This document shows positions 1 to 10,606 of a stretch of DNA of 64,000 nucleotides, piece by piece (within the stretch, counting starts at the first letter, position 1; each line of letters begins with the position of its first letter). The translations under genes and the position numbers were made by a program. The stretch comes from Serripes groenlandicus (lineage: Eukaryota; Mollusca; Bivalvia; Cardiida; Cardiidae). Below the pieces are notes generated by a model. The model saw only the letters and a program-made list of their open reading frames with translations, was not told where the DNA came from and ran no database searches. The stretch is taken from positions 6,920,630 through 6,984,629 of the forward strand of contig JASEVX010000010.1 of assembly GCA_031761405.1 (NCBI GenBank), in the 5' to 3' direction.

Positions 1-70
1 AGTAAAATGCAGTGCCCGAAGGAACTAATTCCAGTCTAGGCCAGCTGTGATTGTTCTATGCCTGACTTAA

Positions 71-293
71 TTAACCCTTTCTCACCTGCAGACGCATTTC
101 AAAGCAATAGCAGCCAGATGACTTTTGAAAACATTGTGGCCAAAGGTGAAATTGCTCATGATGAGCAATTTCTCCTTTGGCGACAATGTTTTCAACTTTA
201 TTTAACAATTAATATATCTCTTATGGAGATTTTTCAGGTTTATGTCACAATGTTTTCAAAGCTGTAGAATTGTTGTATGTGGGAAACGGTTAA
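71..293 (+). mobile_element. MITE A, full length
   Basis: TTAACCCTTTCTCACCTGC to TGGGAAACGGTTAA. Centre GCTCATGATGAGC. Confidence 0.85.
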
Positions 294-618
294 CCCTTAG
301 TCAGCTGAATTTCAAAATGGCATTACAATTCTTGAAATTGATACCAGTCCATAAGAGAAGGTTCAAGCTGGCATTTCTGAACAGTGTAGGTTCAGATCAG
401 CCCATTCATCGTCTACACAAGTTGACAGAAGCTTCTAACAAGCTTATATGTAAGTAAAATGTGAACAGGTAGCAAGCAGTCTACAGTGTAATATAAAAGC
501 CAACTGGTACTTTTTAGACCATAATTGTCAAGTTCTTGCATCTTTTATTTTCATTGACTGTGAACTTGTGTAGATTTTGACAAGACTCACAGAGCAGATG
601 TACAGGATGATCTTAGCT

Positions 619-803
619 TTACCCTTTTCCACAACAAATAGAAAATCTCTATAGTTGAATGGATAACCTATGACTAAAAGTGGTAAACATTGTGGCTGAA
701 GGAGAAATTGCATGTTTTGTGCAATTTCTTCCTTTGTCACTATGTTTTCAAAAAGCTGTCTGCTGCAGGTGTCAGCAAGCGTCTATATGAGGGAAAGGGT
801 TAA
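619..803 (-). mobile_element. MITE A, left arm shortened
   Basis: TTACCCTTTTCCACAAC runs straight into ATAGAAAATCTC, so the CTGCAGCAGACGAC part is deleted. The right end ATGAGGGAAAGGGTTAA is intact. Confidence 0.75.
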
Positions 804-911
804 CCTGTTCAGAGTTGCCAACTTTATTATCTTTTCCCATGGACAGGGTTAAAATAAAATTGATATCATAGAAATCCTGCTTGTCTTATAAGTGCTAATA
901 AGATAATCATT

Positions 912-1118
912 CAAGTACCCCCAAAAAGCTGCAGATGACTTCGGAAAACAATGTCACAAAAGGAGAAATTGCTCATAACAAGCATTTTCTCCATTTGCCA
1001 CAATGTTTTCAACTCAACTAAATTATTACTCTTTCAACAAGAGTGAATTTTGACATCTTTAACTACATGCCTTCAAAGTCGACTGCTGCAGATTTGTTGT
1101 ATGGGATGGAAAGGTTTA
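912..1118 (+). mobile_element. MITE A, degenerate
   Basis: GCTGCAGATGACTTCGGAAA, TTGCTCATAACAAGC and a right end ATGGAAAGGTTTAA. The left terminal repeat is decayed. Confidence 0.6.
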
Positions 1119-1162
1119 AAGCGTCTTAGCTATATAAGGAAACAACTGGAAAATTGCAAGAT

Positions 1163-1306
1163 TAATTTTAACACTTGAATTGAAAACAAATGTTTGCAAA
1201 AGAGAAATTGCTTGGTTTGTACATTAATTCTTCCTTTCCCACAATGTTTCCACATGCTGTCTGAAGCAGAGATAAGAAATGTTGTCTGTATAAGGTAAAG
1301 AGTTAA
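1163..1306. mobile_element. MITE A, degenerate fragment
   Basis: GAGAAATTGCTTGG, CTGTCTGAAGCAGAG and GTATAAGGTAAAGAGTTAA. Shares its right TTAA with the next copy. Confidence 0.5.
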
Positions 1307-1614
1307 CCCTTTCCCTCATATAGAAGCTTTCTGACGCCTCTGAATCAGACAGATTTTTGAAAACATAGTGACAAAAGAAGAAATTGCTCAAAAACGAGCA
1401 ATTTCTCCTTTTGCCACAATGTTCTCCAGACAGATTTTTGAAAACATAGTGACAAAAGAAGAAATTGCTCAAAAACGAGCAATTTCTCCTTTTGCCACAA
1501 TGTTCTCCACTTTTAATCATAGTTTATCCAATCAATTATAGAGATTTTCTATTTTTTGACAAAATATGTTCAAAGGCGCCTGCTGCAGAATTGTCATATT
1601 AGGGAAAGGGTTAA
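1303..1614 (+). mobile_element. MITE A with internal 81-bp tandem duplication
   Basis: Full ends on both sides. The central palindrome block is present twice (1347-1427 and 1428-1508), giving 312 bp. Confidence 0.9.
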
Positions 1615-1681
1615 CTTTCAATCAATTCTATACCTTCTGAATTATGTACACATAACATTCATTTAATTCTTACTAAATGTG

Positions 1682-1750
1682 GGCTTCATGCAGAGCGGTT
1701 GTAACTACATCTTATTGGAAGCTGTAGTTACAACCATTTTGTATGAAGCC
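1682..1750. repeat. Inverted repeat hairpin
   Basis: GGCTTCATGCA...GGTTGTAACTACA pairs with TGTAGTTACAACC...TATGAAGCC around a 13-base loop. Isolated; no duplication seen. Confidence 0.7.
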
Positions 1751-1852
1751 ATCATTTCGGTGTCGGATTTATGCAAATTAAGCATTCATAAATGAACCTT
1801 CATTGAAATCAAGAACCGTGAAATGTAATGAGTATCTCTGTATTTACGTGTT

Positions 1853-2084
1853 TTAACCATTTCCCTCATATAGACGCTTTCTGACGCCTCTGCAGCAGAC
1901 GACTTTTTGAAAACATATAGTGACAAAAGAAGAAATTGCACAAAACGTGCAATTTCTCCTTTTGCCACAATGTTTTCCACTTTTAGTCATAGGTTATCCA
2001 TTCAACTATGGAGATTTTCTATGTTTTAACAAAATACGTTCAAAGTCGTCTGCTGCAGAATTGTCGTATGAGGGAAAGGGTTAA
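1853..2084 (+). mobile_element. MITE A, full length
   Basis: TTAACCATTTCCCTCATATA to ATGAGGGAAAGGGTTAA. Centre GCACAAAACGTGC. Confidence 0.9.
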
Positions 2085-2212
2085 ACACTCTACTGCATAC
2101 AACAAATCTGCTGCAGACGACCTTGAAAACATCTAGAAATCTGGAAACCATCTACAAATGAAAGCACAATGCTGACGTGGCAAAAAGTGTCTGAATGTTG
2201 AAAAGGGTTTAT
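2081..2212. mobile_element. MITE A, internally deleted
   Basis: Starts at the shared TTAA. ACAACAAATCTGCTGCAGAC at left; GTCTGAATGTTGAAAAGGG at right. The centre is missing. Confidence 0.55.
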
Positions 2213-2232
2213 TAGTAATGGTTGCTAAAGTA

Positions 2233-2451
2233 ATAAACCTTTTCCCACATACAACAAATCTGCAGCAGTCGACTTTGAAAACACTAAGGCTAAATAAAGG
2301 ATTTTTTTTTAATAGAGATGAAAACATTGTGGCAAAAGGAGAAATTGCTCATTGTAAGTTATTTCTCTCACTGCCACGATGTTTTCAAAGGTCAACTTCT
2401 GCATAGGCGTCTAAAGTGTTTGTATATGACTTTGTGGGAAAGCCCGGTTAA
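2233..2451 (-). mobile_element. MITE A, full length
   Basis: ATAAACCTTTTCCCACATAC to GTGGGAAAGCCCGGTTAA. Contains a run of T in the left arm. Confidence 0.8.
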
Positions 2452-2567
2452 GGGAATGAGCTTCCATTAACAGCATCAAACTGTGTTAGTTGTCTTTGAG
2501 TGTTAATTATTCACAGATTTTTTCTGTAAGTAAGAACCTGACTTCCATCATTGAATAAGGCAATACA

Positions 2568-2800
2568 TTAATCCTTTCCCACATACAACAAAACTGCAGC
2601 AGACGACTTTGAAAACATCTGGGCAAATAAGTGGTAAATCCCAAAATATAAAAGCATATAAACTCATTGACTAGAGTTGATAACAAGTTGCAAAAAGCGA
2701 CATTGTTCGTTATGAGCAATTTCTCTTTTTACCACAATGTTTTGAATAGCTGTCTGCTGCAGATGCATTAAATTATGTCTGGAAGTTGGGAAAGGGTTAA
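2568..2800 (-). mobile_element. MITE A, full length
   Basis: TTAATCCTTTCCCACATAC to TTGGGAAAGGGTTAA. Confidence 0.85.
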
Positions 2801-2984
2801 TTACAGTCTTCTCTCTATACCATTATATACATGATAACTTTGCATCTATTCACCCTTGTACCTGATACGCACAATCTTAGATCCCTCAACAGCATTATGA
2901 CCTATCAAAACATTGTGACAAAAGGGAGAAAATTATCAAAATGAGCAAATTCTCATTTGTTGTAAGTACAGAAACACCCACCGG

Positions 2985-3072
2985 TAATCCTTTCCCATTT
3001 GCAAATGCATTTTGACGTGTCTGCAGCACGTCACTTGAAAACATTGTGGCAAAAGGAGAAAACACTTAGTTT
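2985..3072 (+). mobile_element. MITE A left-half fragment
   Basis: TAATCCTTTCCCATTTGC to GCAAAAGGAGAAAAC. The right half is missing. Confidence 0.6.
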
Positions 3073-3318
3073 TCAGCCCCTATCCAATATTTATACTTTC
3101 ATATATAGCTTAAATGGTCCCATTTTAATTCCTTTAATGATAATCATGTGACCAAACTTTTAACTTCAGGGCTAAACATGAATTTGTTTGATGTATACCT
3201 TTTTCAACAGTATTTAAATTTAAGATATATCGTGACGTTTTCTTCAGTAAACGTTATAACCAGTACTTGTACTACCCAAATTATTAATCCTGACACTGAC
3301 GGGGCCTTCATAAGGATA

Positions 3319-3590
3319 GCCGCCTCCATGGTGTAGTGGTAGAGTGCCTGCCTCGGATGCGAGAGGTCATGGGTTCGATCCCTGGCCGGGTCATACACAA
3401 GAATTTAAAAATGGTAGTAATAGCTGCACTCCTCGGTGCTCAGGGTTGCGGGGTTAGCATTTCGACTTACTGGTTGGATTCGGGTTAAATGGACCAACAG
3501 TAATGGTAACTTACCCAGGAAACGCTGTGATATATCTAAAGCATTGTTGAAAGCAGCGTAAAACACAAAACAATCAATCAAAACAATATC
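3319..3590 (+). mobile_element. SINE-B copy, tRNA-derived
   Basis: The head is tRNA-like: an A-box-like GGTGTAGTGGTAGAG and a B-box GGTTCGATCC about 45 bp later. The body (AGGTTTCCTGGG-type sequence inverted in other copies) and the tail AAAACAATCAATCAAAAC follow. Related minus-strand copies lie near 24.94-25.15, 29.85, 45.57 and 46.08 kb. Confidence 0.7.
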
Positions 3591-3851
3591 CCTGCAGCCA
3601 TCAGAGCAAAGGAGGAAAGCCATTACTACAATTTTCTAAGTGTTTGACTTTAATAGGAATCGAACCCTGATCTCGTGCAGAAGACAGAGAGCTCATTGTA
3701 TATGCATGATTAGGCAAGATTATCATTGTCAAATATCAAGAAAATTGATTATCAAAAATGTAAAGCATGCATGAAGCTTTCACACAAACCTCACAACAAT
3801 GTAACAGCTTATATTTGCAATGAAATAACAGTGGAAACATGTCTGGTTAAA

Positions 3852-3925
3852 TTAACCCTTTTCCACATACATGCCTCTGACACCTCTGCAGTAATGAAAA
3901 CATTTTGACAAAAGGAGAAATTATG
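3852..3925 (+). mobile_element. MITE A left-half fragment
   Basis: TTAACCCTTTTCCACATAC to AAAAGGAGAAATTATG, then a different repeat. Confidence 0.65.
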
Positions 3926-4012
3926 AGGTAGGGTTATAGTTTTGTGATGACGACGCAGATGACGCCAAGGGTACTCACAATAGCCCAGCTTTTCGAAAAA
4001 CCGACAAGGTAA
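3922..4012 (+). repeat. Fragment of a dispersed repeat
   Basis: ATGAGGTAGGGTTATAGTTT and GATGCCAAGGGTA-type sequence recur at about 43802-43860. Here it is joined directly to a MITE A left-end fragment. Confidence 0.5.
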
Positions 4013-4162
4013 AAATGATTAGCTTGAGGTTGATGAAGGGATATATATGTGGCTGTATGCACAGATACAAGAGGGGGCTATAAAACAGCAATCTGTGTGA
4101 TAAAGAAAAAAGTCAATATTGGATAAGAAAAACTCAATATTTCATGCAGTCTGCAGCTCAAA

Positions 4163-4376
4163 TTAACCCTTTACAAACTATAGCCGCATTTTGACGCAAT
4201 AGCAGCAGACGACTTTTTAAAACATTGTGGCCAATTTCTCCTGATGAGCAATTTCTCCCTTGGCCACAATATTTTCAACTTTATTAAAACAAGCTATCTT
4301 TTGAGATTTTTCGGGTTTTTGTCACTATTTTTCAAAGTCGTCTGCTGCAGATATGTTGCATGTGGGAAAGGGTTAA
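4163..4376 (+). mobile_element. MITE A, full length
   Basis: TTAACCCTTTACAAACTA to ATGTGGGAAAGGGTTAA. Central GCTC arm partly lost on the left side. Confidence 0.85.
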
Positions 4377-4489
4377 AATAAACATAGATAGAGGACAATA
4401 ATTGTTCCAAAGCCATTATGGCTTGTCTAAGCAAACAGCCAATATGACTGGCATACATTTTCTCCATTCAACAACAAACACTCGCAGCC

Positions 4490-4608
4490 AAGCCCGGGTA
4501 ACTCAGTTTGTAGCGAAGCAGGCTTTTTAATCTGTGGGTTGAGAGTTCAAACCTCAGCTCAGCCAACATTCTTTCTAATGTTTGACATTTTTGTCTCAGA
4601 TTGAGTGC
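4490..4608 (+). mobile_element. SINE-A head fragment, tRNA-like
   Basis: CCCGGGTAACTCAG and GAGTTCAAACCTC are decayed A and B boxes, followed by CCAACATTCTTTC, which matches the junction after the tRNA head in the SINE copies at 20.9 and 50.8 kb. The body is missing. Confidence 0.55.
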
Positions 4609-4650
4609 TGCAGATAAGTCAAAACGAGTCTATATGTGGAAAGGGTTTAA
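4600..4650. mobile_element. MITE A right-end fragment
   Basis: GTGCTGCAGATAAGTC and GTCTATATGTGGAAAGGGT. Follows a SINE head fragment. Confidence 0.6.
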
Positions 4651-4660
4651 AACTCAAAAA

Positions 4661-4869
4661 GACCTTTCCCTCATAAAGACGCTTTCTGATGCCTCTGCAG
4701 CAATGACAACTTTTATAAACAGTGTGTCAAAAGGAGAAATTGCTCAAAACGAGAATGTTTTCAACTCTATTTAATAATTGAACTGCCCCTTATGGAGATT
4801 GTTCATGTTTTTGCCAGTAGATTTTAAAAGTTGTATGCTGCTGATGTGTTGTTTGTGGGAAAGGGTTAA
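4661..4869 (+). mobile_element. MITE A, left TTAA lost
   Basis: ACCTTTCCCTCATAAAGAC to TGTGGGAAAGGGTTAA. Confidence 0.8.
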
Positions 4870-4873
4870 TATG

Positions 4874-5103
4874 TTAACCTTTTCCCACATACGACAATTC
4901 TGCAGCAGACGACTTTGAACATATTTTGTCAAAAAATAGAAAATCTCTATAATTAAATGGATAACCTATGACAAAAAGTGGAAAACATTGTGGCAAAAGG
5001 AGAAATTGCACGTTTTGTGCAATTTCTTCTTTTGTCACTATGTTTTCAATTAGCCGTCTGCTGTAGAGGCGTCAGAAAGCGTCTATATGAGGGAAAGGAT
5101 TAA
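4874..5103 (-). mobile_element. MITE A, full length
   Basis: TTAACCTTTTCCCACATACG to ATGAGGGAAAGGATTAA. Only 4 bp separate it from the preceding copy. Confidence 0.9.
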
Positions 5104-5403
5104 TTGAAAAATCTAAGCTGAAAAGTCAATGCATGAACTGATATAAATCGGTAAAGAATAAAAACATTTTACTAGACTAATTATATAAATTAGGCAGGTT
5201 GCTGGATTAATTGGAATCTGTTCAGTGTATCAATCAACAGTTCCCAATAAAAGATGTTCTCGCCGATAAATCAATACTTAGAGACGATTCAAGAATAGCA
5301 GTTTGTAGCAGTTTTACGAGGATTATCTTAGACAACCACTTGATTGCAGGAAGAACAATAAAATCACTTGGACTGAAATTATATCTTCATTTTCCTAAAA
5401 TGT

Positions 5404-5638
5404 TTAACCCTTTCCCTCATACGAAAAAAATTCTGCAGCAGATGACTTTGAACGTATTTTTTCAAAACATAGAAAATCTCCATAATTGAATGGATAACCT
5501 GTATCACTAAAAGTGGAAAACATGGTGGCAAAAGGAGAAAATGCACGTTTTGTGCAATTTCTTCTTTTGTCACTATGTTTTCAAAAAGCTGTCTGCTGCA
5601 GAGGCACCAGAAAGCGCTTATATGAGGTAAAGGGTTAA
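5404..5638 (-). mobile_element. MITE A, full length
   Basis: TTAACCCTTTCCCTCATACG to ATGAGGTAAAGGGTTAA. Confidence 0.9.
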
Positions 5639-5860
5639 CTTTTTCCTTCAATGTGTAGATGCAGTTATACAATCAGCAAATGAAAATATTTCATATTATT
5701 AATATAAATCATAAGCAATTTCTCCATTTTGCACACGTAACTATTCTTTCAAAATTTGTTTGCTGCGGAGGTCTCAAAATCAGAGAAAATCACTCATATC
5801 AAAGAAAAGATGTTGGTTCAATGCAAACAGTCAACAGGTCATATAATAAACTTATCTTTT

Positions 5861-5950
5861 TTAACCCTTACCCACATACAACAAATCTACAGCAGACAAT
5901 TTTGGAAACATCTAGTAGCTAGACTACACATATGGACAATTACAATGAAG
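5861..5950. mobile_element. MITE A left-end fragment
   Basis: TTAACCCTTACCCACATAC and CTACAGCAGACAATTTTGG. No right half. Confidence 0.65.
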
Positions 5951-6030
5951 AAAAGTAAAATATTTCAAGACAACTTTTGAGCAGTTTAAAAACTTTGACT
6001 ATACTATCTATAATCTGGAGGTCAGCACCT

Positions 6031-6240
6031 TTAACCCTTTCCCTCATAAAAGATGCTTTCTGACACCTCTGCAGCAGATGACTTTTTGAAAACATGGCGA
6101 TAAAAGAAGAAATTGCTCAAAACATTAGTTTTCAACTCCTTTCAATTGTTGTTCTCTCATTTAAAGGGATTTTCTGTGCTTTTGTTTAGACATTTTCAAA
6201 ATCGTCTCCTGCAGATTTGTTGTATGTGGGAAAGGGTTAA
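6031..6240 (+). mobile_element. MITE A, palindrome partly deleted
   Basis: TTAACCCTTTCCCTCATAAA to ATGTGGGAAAGGGTTAA. The right side of the central palindrome is missing. Confidence 0.85.
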
Positions 6241-6302
6241 ACCAGAACATGGCACTTGTGTTTTGTTTAAAAAAAGAGAAAAAGATTGTTACAAAAGAAG
6301 AT

Positions 6303-6562
6303 ATGAGCCGTCCCACGATAAAACCAACATTGTGGACTGCGTATTTAAGTATCGACCAGGATCAGCATAAGCATGCCGCAGAAGCTTACCCGGATAGACA
6401 CTTTTCCCCTTCGGTGGATTTTCTGTTTCAGGAATCATTACTCTATATCTCCCTGAGACGGAATGTGTTGGCCTGGATCAGTCTGGCGGACTGTGCAGGC
6501 TGATCTGGGTTGATACATTATGCAGATGCCATAATGTTGGTTTTCTCGCGGGATGGTTCATA
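6303..6562. mobile_element. MITE C, near full length
   Basis: Inverted ends ATGAGCCGTCCCACGATAAA and GTTTTCTCGCGGGATGGTTC. The interior has CCTGAGACGGAATGTGTTGG and CAGGCTGATCTGGG. ATAT at both edges could be part of the ends or a duplication. Confidence 0.8.
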
Positions 6563-7116
6563 TTGGCATTGTCAATGCTCCTCCCACATCATATCTACAA
6601 GTTGAAAGCTTGAGAGGCATCAACATTCAGAAATGAAGTCAGAATCTCCAAGGAGGGAAATAAAAAGGACTTCAAGAATCATTTATAGTATGTATTTAAC
6701 ATAAATTATTTTAGTTCAAGATGTGAAAATTTACAATCGAAAGATGTCAGAGGAATTGGGGACTCTTTCAGTTGCATACGGGACTTAGGTCAGTGAAACA
6801 CCACATGTAGACGCGCGTCTGCAGCAGACACCAAAAGTTGTACGCTACGAAAGCATCAAAATGTGTCTACAGGTTGGAAATGTGTATCCTCATTTGGCTC
6901 TGTCTAATTGTTACCCTTTTAAATTAAATCAGAGATAGAACAAGACATCTTTTTGGATGAAGTAGCTGAATTGTTTAAATGTGTAACCTATAAATTATTT
7001 TCATAAAGATTTAAAATCTGTGTTCTGTCTTACATTTTTATTATGTCTATTTCAAAAGGAAAACAGTCATGATATATACATATACTAGGATATAGGACCA
7101 CCAGATGCATCAAACT
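6563..7116. other. No gene seen
   Basis: AT-rich unique-looking sequence. A GCGCGTCTGCAGCAGACACC patch near 6812 hints at a very old MITE A. Nothing else recognised. Confidence 0.5.
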
Positions 7117-7346
7117 TTAACCCTTTCCCTCATATAGACGCTTTCTGACGCCTCTGCAGCAGACAGCTTTTTGAAAACATAGTGACAAAAGAAGAAATTG
7201 CACAAAACGTGCAATTTCTCCTTTTGCCACAATGTTTTCCACTTTTTGTAATAGGTTATCCATTCATTTATGTAGATTTTCTATGTTTTGACAAAATACG
7301 TTGAAAGTCATCTGCTGCAGAATTGCCGTATGAGGGAAAGGGTTAA
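7117..7346 (+). mobile_element. MITE A, reference-quality copy (230 bp with both TTAA)
   Basis: Non-autonomous, no coding capacity. Order: TTAA, CCCTTTCCCTCATATAGACG, GCAGCAGACAGC, GAAAACATAGTGACAAAAG, central palindrome GAAATTGCAC-AAAAC-GTGCAATTTC, CTCCTTTTGCCACAATG, a weakly conserved GTTATCCATTCATT region, GTCATCTGCTGCAGAATTG, TATGAGGGAAAGGG, TTAA. CCC...GGG ends and the TTAA target place the family in the piggyBac superfamily by inference; no transposase was found in the window. Confidence 0.9.
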
Positions 7347-7407
7347 CCTGATATAATATATTTCAAGCTGTAAACATCTGAGGGAAAAAAATAATGTTTG
7401 TAAAAAT

Positions 7408-7590
7408 CAGAGGTCCTGATACGGAGGGATATATAGCTCTTTTTCCCACAATATCTCTTATTATCCAACCAAACCCTATGATGTGTATATTAAAAACACT
7501 CATCACATTGAGACGATTCTTTTGAGTACCCACAACAGAGGGTTGAAGACTCAAATAAGCAGTTTAGAACAAGCAAAAATGCCCCGTAAA
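7408..7590. mobile_element. MITE B, right end lost
   Basis: Starts CAGAGGTCCTGATACGGAGG. Has CACAATATCTCTTATTATCC and ACGATTCTTTTGAGTACCC. It stops at ATGCCCCGTAAATGG beside a MITE A left end. Confidence 0.8.
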
Positions 7591-7593
7591 TGG

Positions 7594-7660
7594 TTAACCC
7601 GTTCCCACATTGTAACAAATCAAAGTACTGCAAGTACTGGTAACGAATTATTTTGAACAT
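7594..7660. mobile_element. MITE A left-end fragment
   Basis: TTAACCCGTTCCCACATTG and AACAAATC, then unrelated sequence. It replaces the right end of a MITE B. Confidence 0.5.
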
Positions 7661-8717
7661 GTATTGTAAAATCTAATTTATGAATGCAATTGATCATGCT
7701 ATTGCACAATTAAATCTATTTTATTATTATTAATATTTTTGGCCAGAGATTTTTTTTATCAGTTGACAGTTTTAGTAAATGTAGCATTTCAACGGCGATG
7801 CGAGCGTTTAACATGCACACTAACTCTTTCACTGAGCTCTGCGTAAAGTCTGTCAAAACACCCATGGCATATTTGTGAGATTTACATTGTTAGTTCGATT
7901 TGTTTTCGTCACCAGGGGCGGATCCAGGATTTCGGCTTATATTATAACTATGTTTCATGTGAGTGAATTAATTATTATAAATCTATAATGTTTAACAAAT
8001 CGCATAAAATAAGAATTAAAAAAAAAAAAAAAAGAACAGCTCCTGTTGGGACTCGAACTCGCGTCCATAAATAGACCATGATTAGTAGTTCTACACGCTC
8101 TCCATTACACCACAGTACTTTGATACACATATAAGCGTTACTTTTGTATATATATTAAGCTAACTGAATGTGCGCGTATGTAAACCATGATCTATAATTA
8201 GAAAAGCCCCTTTGATCATCGTTATCATGTTGGAAAAAGGAGAAACAACGGCGATGCGAGCGTTTAAAATGCACACTGACTATTTCACTGAGCTCTGCGT
8301 AGTGGCATATGTGTGAGCTTAACATTGTTCTATACAGCGTGGGGTCGACTTCTAGTGAATGGGCATACGACTAAAATTCATACTCGTGCCTTATACGTAC
8401 CTGCCGACAAATGAAATATATATGCGCGTACTGTTAATTTGATATTTTCTAGAAAATTGATTATCTATGATGATTCGATAGTATAATTATGACTTCACTG
8501 TATTGAAATAACACGTAGAAGTCATTTTAATATCGAAAAAATACTAGGACTATTTAGGTGCAGCGAATGTGTATTCTAAGCGGAAGTGTAGTTTAACCGT
8601 GCTTCCGGAAACAAACACGATCGCGTTAACTGTATTATTTTTTGAGAAAAAATAATTCGTTAAAAATCTGCATTGGCAAAATCATGGGAAATCACTTTTA
8701 TAAAGGTAAAATTAATT
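7661..8717. other. No gene seen; short local repeats
   Basis: AACGGCGATGCGAGCGTTTA and TTCACTGAGCTCTGCGTA occur twice (about 7790 and 8247), a small dispersed duplication. The tRNA-like minus element lies within. Otherwise unique AT-rich DNA. Confidence 0.5.
8018..8112 (-). mobile_element. tRNA-like sequence with a Pol III-type T-run
   Basis: On minus, GTGGTGTAATGG and CGAGTTCGAGTCC resemble A and B boxes, and a run of T follows within 15 bp, as in a Pol III terminator. The T-arm does not pair well, so this is a tRNA-derived SINE head or pseudogene rather than a functional tRNA. Confidence 0.4.
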
Positions 8718-8724
8718 AAAAAGG

Positions 8725-8845
8725 TTAAAACATTGTGGCAAATGGAGAAATTATGCTCGTTTTGAGCAATTTCTCCTTTTGTCTGACAGTGATTTCAAAA
8801 GTCGTCTGCATCGTCAGAAAGTGTCTACAAGTGGGAAAGGGTTAA
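8725..8845. mobile_element. MITE A, 5'-deleted but TTAA at both ends
   Basis: Starts TTAAAACATTGTGGC at the palindrome stem and ends GTGGGAAAGGGTTAA. The left terminal repeat is absent. Confidence 0.75.
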
Positions 8846-9103
8846 ACACTACTCAAGCCTTTCAAATTGGGTTCATTTTCAAGCACATTTTCTACACTTT
8901 TTCAAAACAGTTTACTGCTTTAGACCGATTATTCGTCTATTGTAATGATTATTCAACATGTCATGGGAGGGGGGGAGCTTGAGATGGATCTATACTGCTG
9001 TTTATATTATTTATATACATAATTTGTCAACAACAATTTTGAAAAACTTTTTTTCTTTCCCTCTAAATAGTTTTTCTAAACATTAACAGTCATCATGATG
9101 AAA

Positions 9104-9277
9104 TTTAACAACTCTTTCCTTTACAACAGACCCTTGGTGCTAGTAAATGAAAAGAGTTGAAAACATTGTGACAAAAGGAGAAATTGTTCATCAACAATTT
9201 CTTATTTTGCAACGATGTTTTCAAATGTTTCTGAAAGTGGAACAATGTTGTGTGCTGCAGATGCGTTAAAAACTTAA
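9104..9277 (-). mobile_element. MITE A, degenerate
   Basis: GAGTTGAAAACATTGTGAC, TGTTCATCAACA and TGTGCTGCAGATGCG. Terminal repeats largely lost. Confidence 0.55.
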
Positions 9278-10606
9278 CCCTTTCCCTCATATGACAATTC
9301 TGCAGTATGGAAAATCCTGCAAAGTAACAAGCAGTATATCGGTGTAGGGCTTGCGATGAATTTGAGAATGTATCAACACTGCATCTTTTGACAGTAGAAT
9401 AATGTTAGTTTGCCAGAATGTTGTTTTGGTGATTTTTTAGTTACGTTCTGAAATTGGTCATGATGTGTTCAAAATTAGGCCATTCCAAAGTTATGAAAAA
9501 TCTAGTTGGTATTCGATAGACTACCGTTTTAGCTCATTAGAATGGCTATTTGTAATCTAAATTGTTCGGGTAATCACATGTTCATCACCAGGTCGCTAAG
9601 CCATATTAAGATAAAATATTTTTTACGCTTTAGAAATGACTAAATTATCAAGAAAGGAGAGAAAACAGTATCCATCAGTTTGGTGTTTGTTTCAATGATG
9701 TCCGATATTAAACAGGTCTGTTCAATTTAGTCCCATCACATTGCATGATTGAGGGTTGTCAGACACATATATAAACACAGTGTATTTATATGTCTCTGAA
9801 GTTGTTAAACTCCTTCGAATAATGTGAGTGCAAAAACAAACACAAAACATACTCAAAAAGCACAATTTCACTATTTGCCAAACTGTTTAATTTATAAAAA
9901 TATAGGCATATATTATAATCCTCGTCGATCTCCAAACTAAATTAGGCTACACTTTCAGCATTGATTGCTAATTGACTCTAGAACGTGCAGACGTGTATAT
10001 ATAACGTGTGTCCTTTAAACCTTTGTAAACCATGAGTCTTATCATCTAGACGCTTTCATATATTTAAACAACTACACAATAAAGCGTTTATAATATTGAG
10101 ATAATCAGTCTCGCAAGCTATTTATAGAACCTTTTGGAATTTCCAGATTTGAGTATCATCAGAGTTATTTGCAAGGCAGATAGAACGCGCAATGATATTT
10201 ATTATCTGCCCCATCATGACGAAGATAATATTGACATATTCTAACTCTATGTAGATAATGTCTCGATAAAACTCAAATATTAGTAACAATCCGGTACCAA
10301 AGTAGCACTGACATAATTATTATTAATCACGTCTCTGCATCATTGATGGAACTATAACGGATGTGAGTAAATTAGTTTGCAGTAAGGAAACAAAATATCA
10401 ACCGATTGTTCAAAACCGACTATGTAAATATTTTTCATTGTTGTATTTTCTGTTAGCATTGTGGCGATTGTCAAACCAATCGCCACGATAATTGGCTAAA
10501 GGAGAAATTTTCTCAAAACAAGCAATTTCTCCATTTGCCACAATGTTTTCCAACTCTTTGCATTAATTATACCTTCATTTATAGAGATTTTCGTCATCGT
10601 GGTTAA
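9274..10606 (+). mobile_element. MITE A split by the 1.19-kb segmental repeat
   Basis: Left end TTAACCCTTTCCCTCATATG to 9304. The interior resumes at 10491 (AAAGGAGAAATTTTCTC, CACAATGTTTTCCAAC) and fades at GTGGTTAAATGG. Confidence 0.55.
9305..10490. repeat. Segmental repeat, left copy (about 1.19 kb)
   Basis: From TATGGAAAATCCTGCAAAG to GTGGCGATTGTCAAACCAAT this matches 13809-15183 closely in the same orientation. It interrupts a MITE A, whose left end stops at 9304 and whose interior resumes at about 10491. Confidence 0.85.
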
